This document shows, one piece after another, positions 47,821 to 58,744 of a stretch of DNA of 64,000 bases. Below the pieces are notes generated by a model that saw only the letters and a program-made list of their open reading frames with translations, did not search any database and was not told the DNA's origin. The stretch is taken from NCBI GenBank assembly GCA_027382625.1, contig JAJKFJ010022766.1:1-64000 (forward strand), given 5' to 3'. How positions within the stretch are numbered: position 1 is the first letter of the stretch; each line of letters starts with the position of its first letter. Both the position numbers and the translations under genes were made by a program. This stretch comes from Tetmemena sp. SeJ-2015 (taxonomy: Eukaryota > Ciliophora > Spirotrichea > Sporadotrichida > Oxytrichidae).

Positions 47821-49328
47821 TATTATAGAACTAATTAATATTTTAAAAATTTGCGAGGAAAAATATAACTATAAGGGTAACATATATCTATAGCTATCTA
47901 AGGTTCATTAGCATGGATGCGATGAAGGAAATGTAGAGACTCAATGCATCATTATCACTACAGAAGCAATAAGCAAGTGCGCTCTCACATCTCACGCTGA
48001 ATAATGTTGAATTGCATCGAGAGCGCGCATCGAAACTTCAACTGCGATAGAGAGTGAAGAGCTAGCAAGCATATACTCTTTATATACTGTGTATTTACTC
48101 TATGTCACTAACTTATCTCTATACACTCTAAGTAGAAATGATGATTATATACTTGAAGATAGTGATGAAGAGTGTAAATGCATTTTCCACTTGACAGCGT
48201 AACTTACTTGAGTGCGCTCAATGTGCGATAGGTATTCCGTGAAACGCTCTCTCGAATGATGCTACTTGCGCACTTGTTGCATATCGGAAAAGTAGAGAGG
48301 AGAGGCTTGCACTGAAAAGTGCGATAGTGATTTTCACTCCACATACTTAAGTTTGCACTTGTTTGCACTTGTATCTCTATGTACACACATATCATGAGTG
48401 CGCACACTAGTGATTCATGTTTGCACATGATGTATGAATGATGTTAGCATGCATGAGCAGTGATGCATTTCGCACACGCAGAGTTTGCAGTGAAAGAGTG
48501 CGCTCTCAATCAAAGTGCGATAGAGTACTTCACTCCATTAATAATGATATAACCAATAATCGCTATAACTTAATAATCATATACTTATAATTGATCATAA
48601 CTTTAATCGATCATTATTAATGGAGTGATGAACTCTATCGCACTTTGATTGAGAGCGCACTCTTTCACTGCAAACTCTGCGTGTGCGAAATGCATCACTG
48701 CTCATGCATGCTAACATCATTCATACATCATGTGCAAACATGAATCACTAGTGTGCGCACTCATGATATGTGTGTACATAGAGATACAAGTGCAAACAAG
48801 TGCAAACTTAAGTATGGTGGAGTGAAAATCACTACCACTTTTTAGTGCAAGCCTCTCCTCTCTACTTTTTTGATATGCAAAAGTGCAAATAGCATATTCG
48901 AGAGGGGGGTTTTTCACGGGGGCACCATTGCACATTGAGCGACCCCAATTTTTTTGGATAAGGGAAAATTCTTTTCCCTTCCATCCCCTTATATTTCAAT
49001 TTTAATTTAATCATAAATTTCTACTTAGAGTTTATAGAGATAAGTAAATGAATAGAGTAAATACACAGTATATAAAAAATATATGCTTGTTTGAAACTTC
49101 ACTTCTATCGCATTTTGAATTTTGATGCGCTCTTTGTTTGCAATTCAACATTATTTCAGCTTGAGAGGGGGGGAGGCGCACTTGCTTATTGTTTTCTGTG
49201 GGATTAAACCTTTTAAGTTTCCTTCATCGCATCCATGCTAATGAACCTTAGATAGCTATAGATATATGTTACCCTTATAGTTATATTTTTCCTCGCAAAT
49301 TTTTAAAATATTAATTACTTCTATAATA
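47821..49328. repeat. large palindrome / fold-back element
   Basis: Arms of about 720 bp (47821 to about 48547 and about 48611-49328) are reverse complements around a roughly 60 bp AT-rich centre. Within the arm the motif TGCGATAG recurs at least four times with GTGCGCTC nearby. The right arm matches well at both ends but between about 48880 and 49160 differs mainly by lengthened G, T and C runs. No gene is called; frames on the two arms mirror each other. Confidence 0.9.
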
Positions 49329-49899
49329 CTTCAATTAAGCGTCATATGTTGATGATAATTGAAGTAGATTTTTAAGATGTTGAGTGAGATAAAACTCATA
49401 AACAAATTAGTTTTGAATTTTCATGAAATTCTTTTGCTTTAGAGATATTTAAATTTAACTAGAAAAAAAATATAAAATTATAAACTTGCTTTAATCTTTT
49501 AATGTTAAATCTAATAATCACAACTCAAGTCAAACTCAAAATTAAGATTATATTCTAACATCTTATATTCTAAGTAAATCCCATAATATAATTAGGATAT
49601 CTTTTTAATTTATAATAAATTACGAAAAAAATTTATTTCTAATATATCTTCAGCAACTTATATGAATACTTAAATTTTAAAATTCGATGCTTGTTTTTAG
49701 CATAAAGCTATTTGTCCTAATTCAAATCTTTATAAGAATGATTATATTAAAGCAACTCATAAATTATTTCACATAGAATATAAGGTTCATGCCAATTCTC
49801 ACTTGATTGCCTTCTTTTAACTTAGGACATTTAATTGACTGAGATAATTCTTCTCTGCTAATTTTTAATGCATATGAGTTTTGAAAGCTGAGAAAGTAA

Positions 49900-50490
49900 A
49901 ATGACTCTAACTCTTCTTCATGAAGGTGATGTGTGTGAACACAGCTTCGTCAGCACATACAAACTTCACGCTATCCCTCTCACACCTGAGCATTTGTAAA
50001 TATATTTCAGATTATTATAATAAAAGGTTTTAGTGAAGTCTAACGCGCTTCACTCGTTTCACAGTTTTGTACGTTATGCCATTTCAACGATAGATGTTTG
50101 CTACAGTCTACGGAGAGATCTGAGATAAGGAAACTATCTATGGAAGATCTTCTACTCCAAACTGAAGTGCGCTTGTGGCGAAAAAGTTTGAGGATCAATC
50201 AAATAATTGATGTGCACATCTTGAACTTAGAAGTGCGATGAGGAACAGCTGCACTCCTAACTTTCTCATCTGCAAAGCAACTTTTAAATGCGAGAGTATA
50301 GTCGCTGGCACTCTCAACATTTTTGCGATGGAGTTGATGTTGAGAATGGCTATTACTACTGATAAAGTGACTACATCCATACCTTAGAGTCAAAATGAAA
50401 CTGAGATAGGATGGATCATGCAGTTATTTTTGAGTAATTTCGCGTTTGACTCGCATGATTATAAAATATAATAAAGAAATTAATTATACA
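49900..50490 (+). CDS. hypothetical protein; partially duplicated at 63.5 kb
   Basis: Plus-strand blocks: LLHEGDVCEHSFVSTYKLHA to IPLTPEHLQIYF (49912-50010) and ELRSAMRNSCTPNFLICKAT, ESIVAGTLNIFAMELMLRMA, ITTDKVTTSIPQSQNETEIG (50222-50430), continuing to about 50470. TAA/TAG read as Gln. The second block recurs inverted at 63540-63945 with frame-breaking differences. Family not recognised; a helical cyclin-like fold is conceivable but unproved. Confidence 0.45.
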
Positions 50491-50584
50491 CAACTTATTT
50501 TCACTTTCTTATCATATTATGGGGTTCAATTGATCCCTACACTTACTGGTAGCTTATTTTTCATTTAAATATTATATATAAATA

Positions 50585-51125
50585 TTTTTTTACTACAATC
50601 GTCCTGGGATGAAATTCCTAACGCATTTAGAAGTATAACTTTCAAAAATTTAGAAGCCTCCTCAGTTTCATATGCTTCCGACAATGTTTTTAAAACAGAG
50701 GAATCTCTGATGAAGTAAGTATATTGGGCCATATTGTTATTATATTTTCTGTATTCCTGGAATATACATAGCTCAGTTAACAACTTTACCCAAATTCTAT
50801 TAAATTAGCTCATATTTTAAATGATCAGATTTGAATAATATAGGAGTTGAGTTGGATGAGTTACCATCAAATATTTTATTGAAAAATCCTATGAGAAGCT
50901 CCTACACGTCAGAAATTCAAAACTTTATCAAACAATACTTCCCTTATTCAATTATAATGAAAACTCTTCCATCAATTGATTAAGCAAAGCAAATGTATTT
51001 GAAGGACTCTTTAGAATTTAACTGGATCTTTCTGAAAGAATTCAAAAAATAAGTGAGTGCCTAATCAAAGCGGATCAAGACATTCTTTTTCTCATCAAGA
51101 AAACTTTTTGCATTTGCTGAGGCGG
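50585..51125 (+). CDS. possible large-GTPase (GBP/atlastin-like) fragment
   Basis: A plus frame reads SSWDEIPNAFRSITFKNLEA to EESLMKQVYWAILLLYFLYS (50590-50760), then ELDELPSNILLKNPMRSSYT, SEIQNFIKQYFPYSIIMKTL and LKDSLEFNWIFLKEFKKQ (50850-51050). The run of hydrophobic residues preceding an acidic/helical part loosely recalls the GBP pattern around its Leu/Ser-rich helix, but no P-loop is visible here, so the assignment is weak. A minus-strand frame over 50565-50783 is also open. Confidence 0.3.
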
Positions 51126-51169
51126 CCTTTCTTAATAAACATAAATATCATTAAATTTATGTTTTAAAT

Positions 51170-52064
51170 GTAGGAACCATAATCAAACTCAATAAGTTTT
51201 TGGATACCCACCGCCAATGAATTAAATTCCTAACTTTATTCGACCGATGATTAGAGTATATTTAGAGCATACTTTCCCTCATTATTCTGATTTTAAATAC
51301 AAGTCTGAAAATTTGTATAATAAACGATTTGAAGTAATTATATTTTTTATTATAGTTTATTTAATATGATTAAAAAAAATTTTGAATTTACTTCACATGG
51401 CGAAAGTGAATTAGTGCTCATAATTTTTCTGAATTAAGGTGTTTCCTATTACTTTTCAGTTTTTTCATCAAAAGTTATTATTTTGTTAGTACCTTGCTTT
51501 GGACTTTTAATAAATTGACTTTGTAGTTGATTAGAATTCTCTCTTTCTTTTTGAGTTTTAATCACCTAAGTGCTTTTCCTTTAAGTATGAAGTTGCTCTT
51601 ATTCAATTCTTTTACTGATTTAATTGTTGTCTGTCAACTCATCCTCAATAAGTTTCAATTTCAATTCATACTTAGCATATTGCAGCTCAAACTCTTTTAG
51701 ATTCTTCTTTAAACCATACTCTGTGTGAGGCAAATTATGCGATAAGTTTTCTTTATCTTCTACAACATTTTCTTTTACTTTTGTACTCTATGATACTTTT
51801 ACTTGTTGAGGGTATATTTTATTTTCCAAATTGCTGTTCTATTTATATTCAAAATCATGATTTGATTCTAAGCTTTCTAAATTATCTCTCTCTCGTCTAC
51901 TTTAAATTTGGCGAGTGCTTTTATGCTTTTTCAGATCTTCATTTAAAGACACATTGCTCTGATTATGCATAAATTAAAAAAACCATTTAGTCATTTAGTT
52001 TATTTTCATCAAAATTTTAGACAAGGCCTTAAAATTTTTCAGAGAAACTGTCATTTATGTCCAT
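51170..52064 (-). CDS. coiled-coil hypothetical protein
   Basis: ATG at 52064 (MDINDSFSEKFQGLVQNFDE). After an interruption, a long minus-strand frame carries VSLNEDLKKHKSTRQIQSRR, DNLESLESNHDFEYK, GLKKNLKEFELQYAKYELKL, IEDELTDNNQISKRIEQEQL and ITFDEKTEKQQETPQF, continuing to about 51200 (SSVEQSQEFNSLAVGIQKLI). Rich in Lys, Glu and Gln (many TAA/TAG), with heptad-like spacing in the middle. The C-terminal limit is approximate. Structural or scaffold role is inference. Confidence 0.6.
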
Positions 52065-52149
52065 GAAGCTTGTCTCCCCATCAATTTAAAAATAATTAAA
52101 TTAAAGAATTCAAACCAAATTAAGTAAAAATAATTTAAGGGTATAAATA

Positions 52150-52765
52150 AAGCACGTGCATAACTAGAATAACCTTATCTGTTAGGACACAGGAATTCGC
52201 TGTGCTCAAACAAATTAGCACCCCCATTCTCAACCATTCTGAGTTTTTTACTCTCAATGGATAGCGTGAAGTCCTAAAAACCTCTGTAGCTGCTGTTTAG
52301 TTTTAGAGACGGAAAAATTACCTAATCCTCCTGGTAGTATAGGTGACACCTTCAGATTCCCAGTCTGGAAAATGCCAGTGGTATATCCTAAAATTCTTTT
52401 TCTGCAGAAGAAACTAAATCAGTGCCAATAAAACATAAAATTTACAACATATCCTGAGTTCCCTTGGTAATTTTGATCTCGATAATTACTTCTTATGGGC
52501 CCTACTATCCAAAGAGAAGGAAATCATTAATCTAAGGCCAGGACTTCAAATTGAGGGTGTAACTTCTCTCTCGCATAGCTTCAGAGCTTTTTACAGCCCT
52601 GATCCTTCATTTAAGAGCTATAGTCGTTCTACAGACGAATTTTATTGATTAATAAACTAGATCTCTTCTTTAGTAATAAACAAAAAGAGCAAGGATATTT
52701 AGTAATGACCGAAAAATCTTCCTTTCTATTGCGGAAATGACTTTGGTACCACGTAAATGGCACTT
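52150..52765 (+). CDS. hypothetical protein related to the 41 kb gene (gene-family copy)
   Basis: Plus frames read RTQEFAVLKQISTPILNHSE (about 52180) and SLGNFDLDNYFLWALLSKEK, EIINLRPGLQIEGVTSLSHS, FRAFYSPDPSFKSYSRSTDE (52455-52640). The nucleotide sequence 52447-52600 aligns with 41690-41830, sharing GGGCC.TACTATCCA and ATTAATCTA.GG, showing common ancestry with part of the 41-43.8 kb gene. No kelch repeats were found after it, so it may be a truncated or diverged paralogue. Confidence 0.4.
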
Positions 52766-52899
52766 TATTTTAACTTTCTTAATTTAAAATTAAACTAAAA
52801 TTAATTTTTCTCTTTTCCTCTCTTATTATCTAGTTCCACTTTCTTTCCCATTCTTTCTCATAAATAAAATAAAATATTTTGGCTATTAAGCATTTTAAG

Positions 52900-54310
52900 A
52901 TTGTTCCTTAGATTGCTCACTTAAATTACTAAATGACTATTCTAGAGGAGGAAGCTCAACTCTATATTTTTTATCTAGATCTAATTTTTATTTTTCTAAT
53001 TCATGCCACATATTTTCAAAGTCTTCTACTATATTAAGGCATTTCAATTTAATTAAATAATTATAAATGAGGTGTTTTATTATATGGTTGCTAAATTATT
53101 AATGATATTTATTTTTTATATTTTCCTCAATCTAAAATTATGAATACCAAAATGAGATTCTTCATTTTTATTTTAATATTTTACAATACGAATAATTTTG
53201 TTGCTTATGATATTTAAAGTCCAAGCTAATTTTTTAAACATTTTATATGTTTACACCTAAGATTTATCTGCTTTAAAAAATTAAATATTTATAAATATTT
53301 AGACCAACCATAAAATTTTAAGCGATACTTTTATTTTTGCCTTTTGCATCAGCTTGGTTTTAATTTGATTCAAAAATAAAAATGTATTCATCTGCATACA
53401 AAGAGGTCTGCTCTGACTGATATTTATATATCTTGGACTTCTTCTCTATATCTAAAATTTCTTATTAAAGCTACTAGTTTTAATTCATAATTATCTGTAG
53501 ATGCTCATAAGTTTAAGAACTCTCTTCAAATGCATCTTCTTCTATTATTTATAGTCGCCTCACTACTCCAAATTCTCTCTCTAAAATTACATCTAGTCTT
53601 CTAATTCAATAAAGCAAACATTTTTATATTTAAGAAATGGAATTAAATAATTTGATGCTATTCATTCGTTCATTCCCATTTTTTTCTAAAAAATTTTCTC
53701 TCCTTTTGTAATACTTGGTTATAAAAGAGTCTTTCATCCTAAAATTTGGTATTTTTATGAAGCCAAAGTGATACTATAAACACTTTATTTTATAAACTGT
53801 AATTTTAATTCATTTATTATAAAATGGCTTACTTTCCTACTAGTATTTATAATATTTGATATCGATCTCTAAAAATAAAGTAATGACTAAATCAGTTTTC
53901 ATTTAGTTAAAGTTGAGTTTCAAGCCAATAATTAAAATTGGGGCTGACTGTAAGATATCTCGATTTAGATTTATTAAAATATGGTAAATATTACATCTTT
54001 AAAGAAAAAGAATTCAAAGTTTCTCATAATTAAATGCATGATTGAATCATTTGTATTTTAATTGAGATATCATTAAGCTCTTGATGATAAAGCAATCCAA
54101 CTTGATTATAAACTAAATTCCAAATATCAGATTCTTTCATGTCAACAATTCTAGATTCGTATCCTTGTCTCAGTCCATGCTTTAATCATCATTGTGGTCG
54201 TTTCTTTTGAAGTATTTTCGGAATTTTTACTCAATTTCATCTAAGTCTTAATAGTCAGATTCAGATTTATATAGAGCTTGAAGATAAATGTTGATTATAA
54301 ATAATTAATA
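52900..54310 (-). CDS. coiled-coil hypothetical protein, in MDSs
   Basis: Minus-strand coding blocks in order: ALYKSESDYQDLDEIEQKFR, KYFKRNDHNDDQSMD (54285-54180), ESRIVDMKESDIWNLVYNQV, GLLYHQELNDISIKIQMIQS (54155-54040), and EEDAFEESSQTYEHLQIIMN, QQEILDIEKKSKIYKYQSEQ, SLYADEYIFIFESNQNQADA (53545-53340). Charged, Gln-rich and predicted helical. Intervals between blocks are AT-rich and presumably IESs. The 5' and 3' ends are not fixed. Function unknown. Confidence 0.6.
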
Positions 54311-54699
54311 TTATCTCTGGACTAGACTGAAATCTCACTTTTCTTTTTTGCTTTACATTTTAAGATCTATCGCTATTTTCAGTAGTGTAATCAAGGGATT
54401 TTAAGTTATATTTTGAAATAACCTTATTCGTATTCTTAAAATATATAAGCTAAAATATTCTCAAATAAAAATATATATTTCGAATAGCGAAATCTTAACC
54501 TTGATTGTGTTATTATGTATTAAGGAAATAATTTGACCTAGCTGTATTACAGACATCTGTTTCTTAAGTCAAAGGATTAAAATCCAGTCTGTATGTAAAA
54601 TAAATTAGCTTTCCAAAATATTTTAAGATAAAAACATTAATTTACTCATGAAATCTTACTCAAAGATATTCTCATTTTATAAAAAAGCATCATGATTAT

Positions 54700-55525
54700 T
54701 AGTTTATCAATATTATTAATTTAGAAAGTTACCAAATAATAGGATCTACAGTCCCAAACCAAACACCAAAGTGCAAGCGAGAGAGTTGGACTCTTTTAGT
54801 ATAATTATATTTTAGTAATCCTCTGGTGAATGAGTAGTGTATCTTAACACAAGCGGTGCGTGGATTGTATTGATCACTGAGAAATGTTAGATCTGTACTC
54901 CCCCAATCTGTGAATTCGTTGAACTAGGATTTGTGACCACTCATTAAAGGAATTATGTGACTCTAATAAGGAGAAAAGGTTGCTGTTAAAATTGCCAAAA
55001 GAATCCGGCTCACTAGGCTAAGATTATGCTTAAGAAGTGTACCTGACTTACTATGTTAAGCCTGAATACTTTATTTAGAATTCGGCCTATCTCCAAAGAG
55101 CCAGGCTAGTCTTGCAAATTTAGGTTAATCAGTTGAAAATCTTCTTACTGCCATGTCTGACCAACGCCAGAAATATTTTTTTATACGGTAGCAAAGGTAG
55201 CAGATCTCAAAGAGATTCCCAAAGAGGGGTAGGTTTGCCAAGCTTCACAAAAACTTTTTCTTATCCTAATGAGAGCGGTCGTTATCACTAATTAATTAAT
55301 TTCATTCATGGATTGAGAAGTGTTTAGTGGAACAGGATACTCCTATTATGAAATTGTTATGCCATGCGGGGTTACTCCTTAATTGCTAATTTGCTAGTTT
55401 ATCAATCTTAATTCCTGAAAGGTTATTATTGGAAATTGTTTTTCTCAGATATTGAGCTTTAGATGGATTGAAATATTTATTTGTTAGGGAACTTTCTAAA
55501 TGCTTTACTGGTGAATCCTTATATA
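54700..55525 (+). CDS. hypothetical coding fragments left of the TIR element
   Basis: Plus frames include PPICEFVELGFVTTHQRNYV (about 54900) and EKVAVKIAKR (about 54978), the latter reminiscent of a protein-kinase VAVK strand, and a long frame YYVKPEYFIQNSAYLQRARL to GVGLPSFTKTFSYPNESGRY (55050-55280). The frames disagree and no glycine loop or catalytic loop is visible, so a kinase is not claimed. This could be a broken gene into which the neighbouring element inserted. Confidence 0.3.
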
Positions 55526-55533
55526 TTAAAAAG
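55526..55533. repeat. target-site duplication, left (TTAAAAAG)
   Basis: The 8 bp TTAAAAAG immediately outside the left TIR is repeated exactly at 58732-58739. Confidence 0.85.
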
Positions 55534-55740
55534 GGGGGGTGGGTCCGGCACCGCAGTGCGGTCTGGGGACCGCACTATTTGCCCAGACCCCCACATACTT
55601 TCCCCCAGATTCCCCAGACCGCACATATTTTTGCCCAGACCGCACACCCCGCCCAAAACCCAACACCCCAAAAATTGCCCAACCGCACATAAAAAACCCC
55701 AGATTCCCAACCGAAAACCATTTTGCCTAGACAGCACTTT
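55534..55740 (+). repeat. left terminal inverted repeat with subterminal units
   Basis: Matches the reverse complement of 58520-58731, best over the outer 45 bp. Repeated CCCAGACCGCAC-like units follow. Confidence 0.85.
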
Positions 55741-56499
55741 AATTTTTACTTTATTTCTTAATTTTAAAATTTTTTTTTTGGGGGGTACTTTTAATCATCC
55801 CTTTTTTTAAATTTTAATTTAAAAATTTCATATTTAAAAAATTTCCAAAAAACCCAAAAAAATTAAAAATTTTTTCCCAAAAAATTTCCTTATAATTTTT
55901 TTGTTTTCCCTTTTCCTTTTAAACAAAAATTAATTTTAAAAAAATTTCCCAAAAATTTTTAAAATATACAAAAAAATTTATGATTAAGTAAAATTTGAAC
56001 TTCAATGTTTTTAAATTTTGCAGTTTTTTATGCCCTCTCCAACTTGGTTAAATATTTCTTCGAATTTATTTACTTAAGAAGAATATAGTAAGTTTTGTTG
56101 TTGAAAAATAATTTGATTATTGAATATTTAAAGGGCAAAAAAATTAAAGATAAAATTTTTGGGGGGCCTTTTTTGAACCTTTTTTTTTTCAAAAAATTTT
56201 TAAAATCTTGTTTTAAAAAAATTTTTAAAAACCAAAAAATTAAAAAATTTCCCTTTTTAAAATTTTTCCTTCCAACCTTAAAAATTTTTACCTTTTTTAC
56301 CCTTTTTAACGGAATTTCCTTTGTGAAATAAAAACCCAAGAGGGGTTTCCCCTTAATAAAATTTAAATTTTTGGGTCTTCCTAAATCATCTCAAGAGATA
56401 TTGAAATTGTTTAAAAGGCGCGACACTGTTGGATTGCTTAAGAGATTCTAAAATTTGAAACCTCTTTAAGCAATAGAATCTCACTGCTCAGCCAGCTAA

Positions 56500-58240
56500 T
56501 GACTCCAGGCTCTTTGCAAGGAGTGAGGTACCCTAGCCATCACACTAGCACCTTTCATTGTCAAGCCTGTGGACTTATCAGAGCTCCAAAAATTAGGATC
56601 GCATACTCTCATTCCAATGCTCGATTCTCTCACAAGACATAACGCATATTCAGATAAGAATTACCAATAAGGCACCTTGACTTGCTTTTAACACTTTATC
56701 CTGAGAAACTCAAGCCTTACGAGAAGAAAGATTCCCTACTTGAAAATCTTGGGGAATATCTCACGCAGATCGATTTAATGAGGCTGAGATGGAGTACATT
56801 CTCTACCAGCTGAGCAATTTTCTCTTTCCAGCTGAGCTTGAGATGCTAGTAAAACTAACTCATTATCTAAGAGAAGGCTTAATTAAAATTCTTGGAAGAG
56901 TTCAGATTTCGCAGGATCCTAGAGAACGTACTCTCGAGCTAGTTTCACTATTCTCCCAAAGGAAATGTATTCTTGAACTCCTTAGATAACGAAACAGTAT
57001 CAAACTGTAACTCGAGAGACTAGTTGCTTTTGAGAAGGGGTACAGAGTGTATCCACGGAAGATATAATTGAAGTAATGATAGGCGTATAGGCCACTTGGC
57101 TAAGAGAGTTGGTTTAAAAAATTAAATTGGGGGTCTTAAGAAAGTTGGCGAGGAGAATTTAAAAAAGAGATTAAATGAGATCTACAATGAATAAGTCAGA
57201 AGCCTCAAACCAGAGAGCCTTGTATCCATAGAGTTAATGCAAAACCTCTCGTTAAGAATGGGGGAATCCTGTCCGCCCTTTTAAAACCACTCTAAATAAC
57301 TATGGGGTGGGGTTTTAACTTGTCATAGTAATGCATATAGATACAAATGCCCACTGATTCTGGAAAGACGTGGATAATAGGATTGATCGACTTCTACTGG
57401 ATTGAGAAGGGTAAACAGTTTGCATTCGTGGTGCTCGACGAAATCCTGAGAACTTAGATGCGAAGGTACTTGCAGTCCCCAGTCATCTTCTAGATCTTTA
57501 CCATAGCTAACTATTTCTAGCTACGTCAAGATCATGATATCCTTATCGTAGATGAATTTGATGCAATCTTTAATTCTCACCCCTGGCATCACTATGACGG
57601 CAAATTATACGTACTCTGGGACTTTGCAGATTTAAAGACTTATCTACTTAGTGCAACGAGTAAGATTGGAATCAGCAGAGTGCTTTCTTAAGCTTTTATA
57701 AAGTCCAAGAGACTTTTCTTTGTTAATCAGTTTGAATTAAATCCAAGGGTAAAAGGGGAAAAAAAGAGGTTTTGGGAATCAGCCTTTTTAAAAAAATTAG
57801 AGAAAATTAAAGAACCACTAGTAAGCGAGCATCCCTTTTTCCCCTTTATCATATTCCCCCAGACACAAAAGAGTCCGATAAAATTTAAACTACAGAAGAA
57901 ACGGTTTTCCCTTTGTATTGGGAACTAGCATATTTTGGGAAAAGAATCTCTAGCTTATTCTAAAAGTGGGACAATGGGGTGCTCATTCTTTTGGGGAGAG
58001 GTTTTTATGGCTTTAAAATGTCGCTTTTGAAAATACCTTTTGTTTTCATAGCTTGCACAACAGTTCGGAGGGTAGCTATATAGATGGAAGAGAAAATAAG
58101 CACGATAATTAAAATTTAGTTCAATATACTTTTCCCAAAATCACCCCCCAAACCCAAAACCCAGGTGCTAGGAAAACTAAACGATTTATTTAAGCGCCTA
58201 TTAGGCGGCTAGAAAATTGAGCAGTAAAACTTAAAAGACC
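56500..58240 (+). pseudogene. SF2 helicase-like ORF of the TIR element, frame-disrupted
   Basis: An N-terminal block with CQACG (about 56565), then helical sequence EMEYILYQLSNFLFPAELEM (about 56790) and ERLVAFEKGYRVYPRK. The helicase core: Walker A MPTDSGKT (about 57348-57371), Walker B LIVDEFD (about 57545), and SAT motif YLLSATSK (about 57645), collinear with DExD/H-box family 2. A possible motif VI-like GRGFYGFKM (about 58000) is in another frame. TAA/TAG are read as Gln. At least two frame changes, near 57100-57340 and 57960, suggest decay, IESs or consensus errors. ATP-dependent unwinding or translocation is the family role; the DEFD box and MPT-type P-loop are somewhat unusual. Confidence 0.6.
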
Positions 58241-58519
58241 CCAAAAAAAAGAGGGATTATTGAAGCCCTGGCAGTGCATAGGGCTTACAGTGCCCCCCGA
58301 ATAGAAGATTTAAAAAAGGGGTGGGGAATGAAGCCTTAAAAAAATGATCAGATGTTTAAAAAAACTATCTTCATTTGAAGAAAACAATGGAAATATAGGG
58401 AGTAGCTAATAGAGTCTTTATTTAGATAAAAAATTATAGACTTCCAAATTCTTTAAATATTCATAATTAAAGTCCCCATTAGAAATAATCATCAAAGCTT
58501 AAATTTCTTCTGGCAAAAA

Positions 58520-58731
58520 ATGTGTCGGTTTTGGGCCAAACTGGGGTTTGGGATGGCGGTCTGGGCAATTGGGTTTTTGGGGTGTGCGGTCCTGGGCAAA
58601 TGTGTCGGGTTTTGGGGAAAATATGTCGGTCTTTGGCAAAATATTTGCGTTCTGGGCAAAAACTGGGGAAGATGTCGGGCTGGGCAAAAGTCGGTCCCCC
58701 GACCGCACGTGCGGTGCCGGACCCACCCCCC
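58520..58731 (-). repeat. right terminal inverted repeat with subterminal units
   Basis: Reverse complement of the left TIR, with TGTGCGGTC.TGGGCAAA-like units repeated inward of the conserved tip. Confidence 0.85.
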
Positions 58732-58739
58732 TTAAAAAG
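58732..58739. repeat. target-site duplication, right (TTAAAAAG)
   Basis: Exact copy of 55526-55533. Confidence 0.85.
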
Positions 58740-58744
58740 CTAAA

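Larger units (their letters stand above)
55534..58731. mobile_element. 3.2 kb DNA-transposon-like element with long GC-rich TIRs
   Basis: Terminal inverted repeats begin GGGGGGTGGGTCCGGCACCG at both ends, flanked by perfect 8 bp direct repeats, the hallmark of a transposition event. TIRs extend about 200 bp and contain degenerate tandem units around CCCAGACCGCACA, like subterminal transposase-binding arrays. The interior carries a helicase-like ORF rather than a recognisable DDE transposase. 8 bp duplications occur in hAT, P and Merlin types, but I cannot assign a superfamily. 55740-56340 is homopolymer-smeared and hard to read. Confidence 0.85.

Noticed and set aside
54970..55010. Protein kinase from GEKVAVKIAKR
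   Set aside because: Only the VAVK-like strand is present; no Gly-rich loop, HRD or DFG motif could be found in the neighbourhood.
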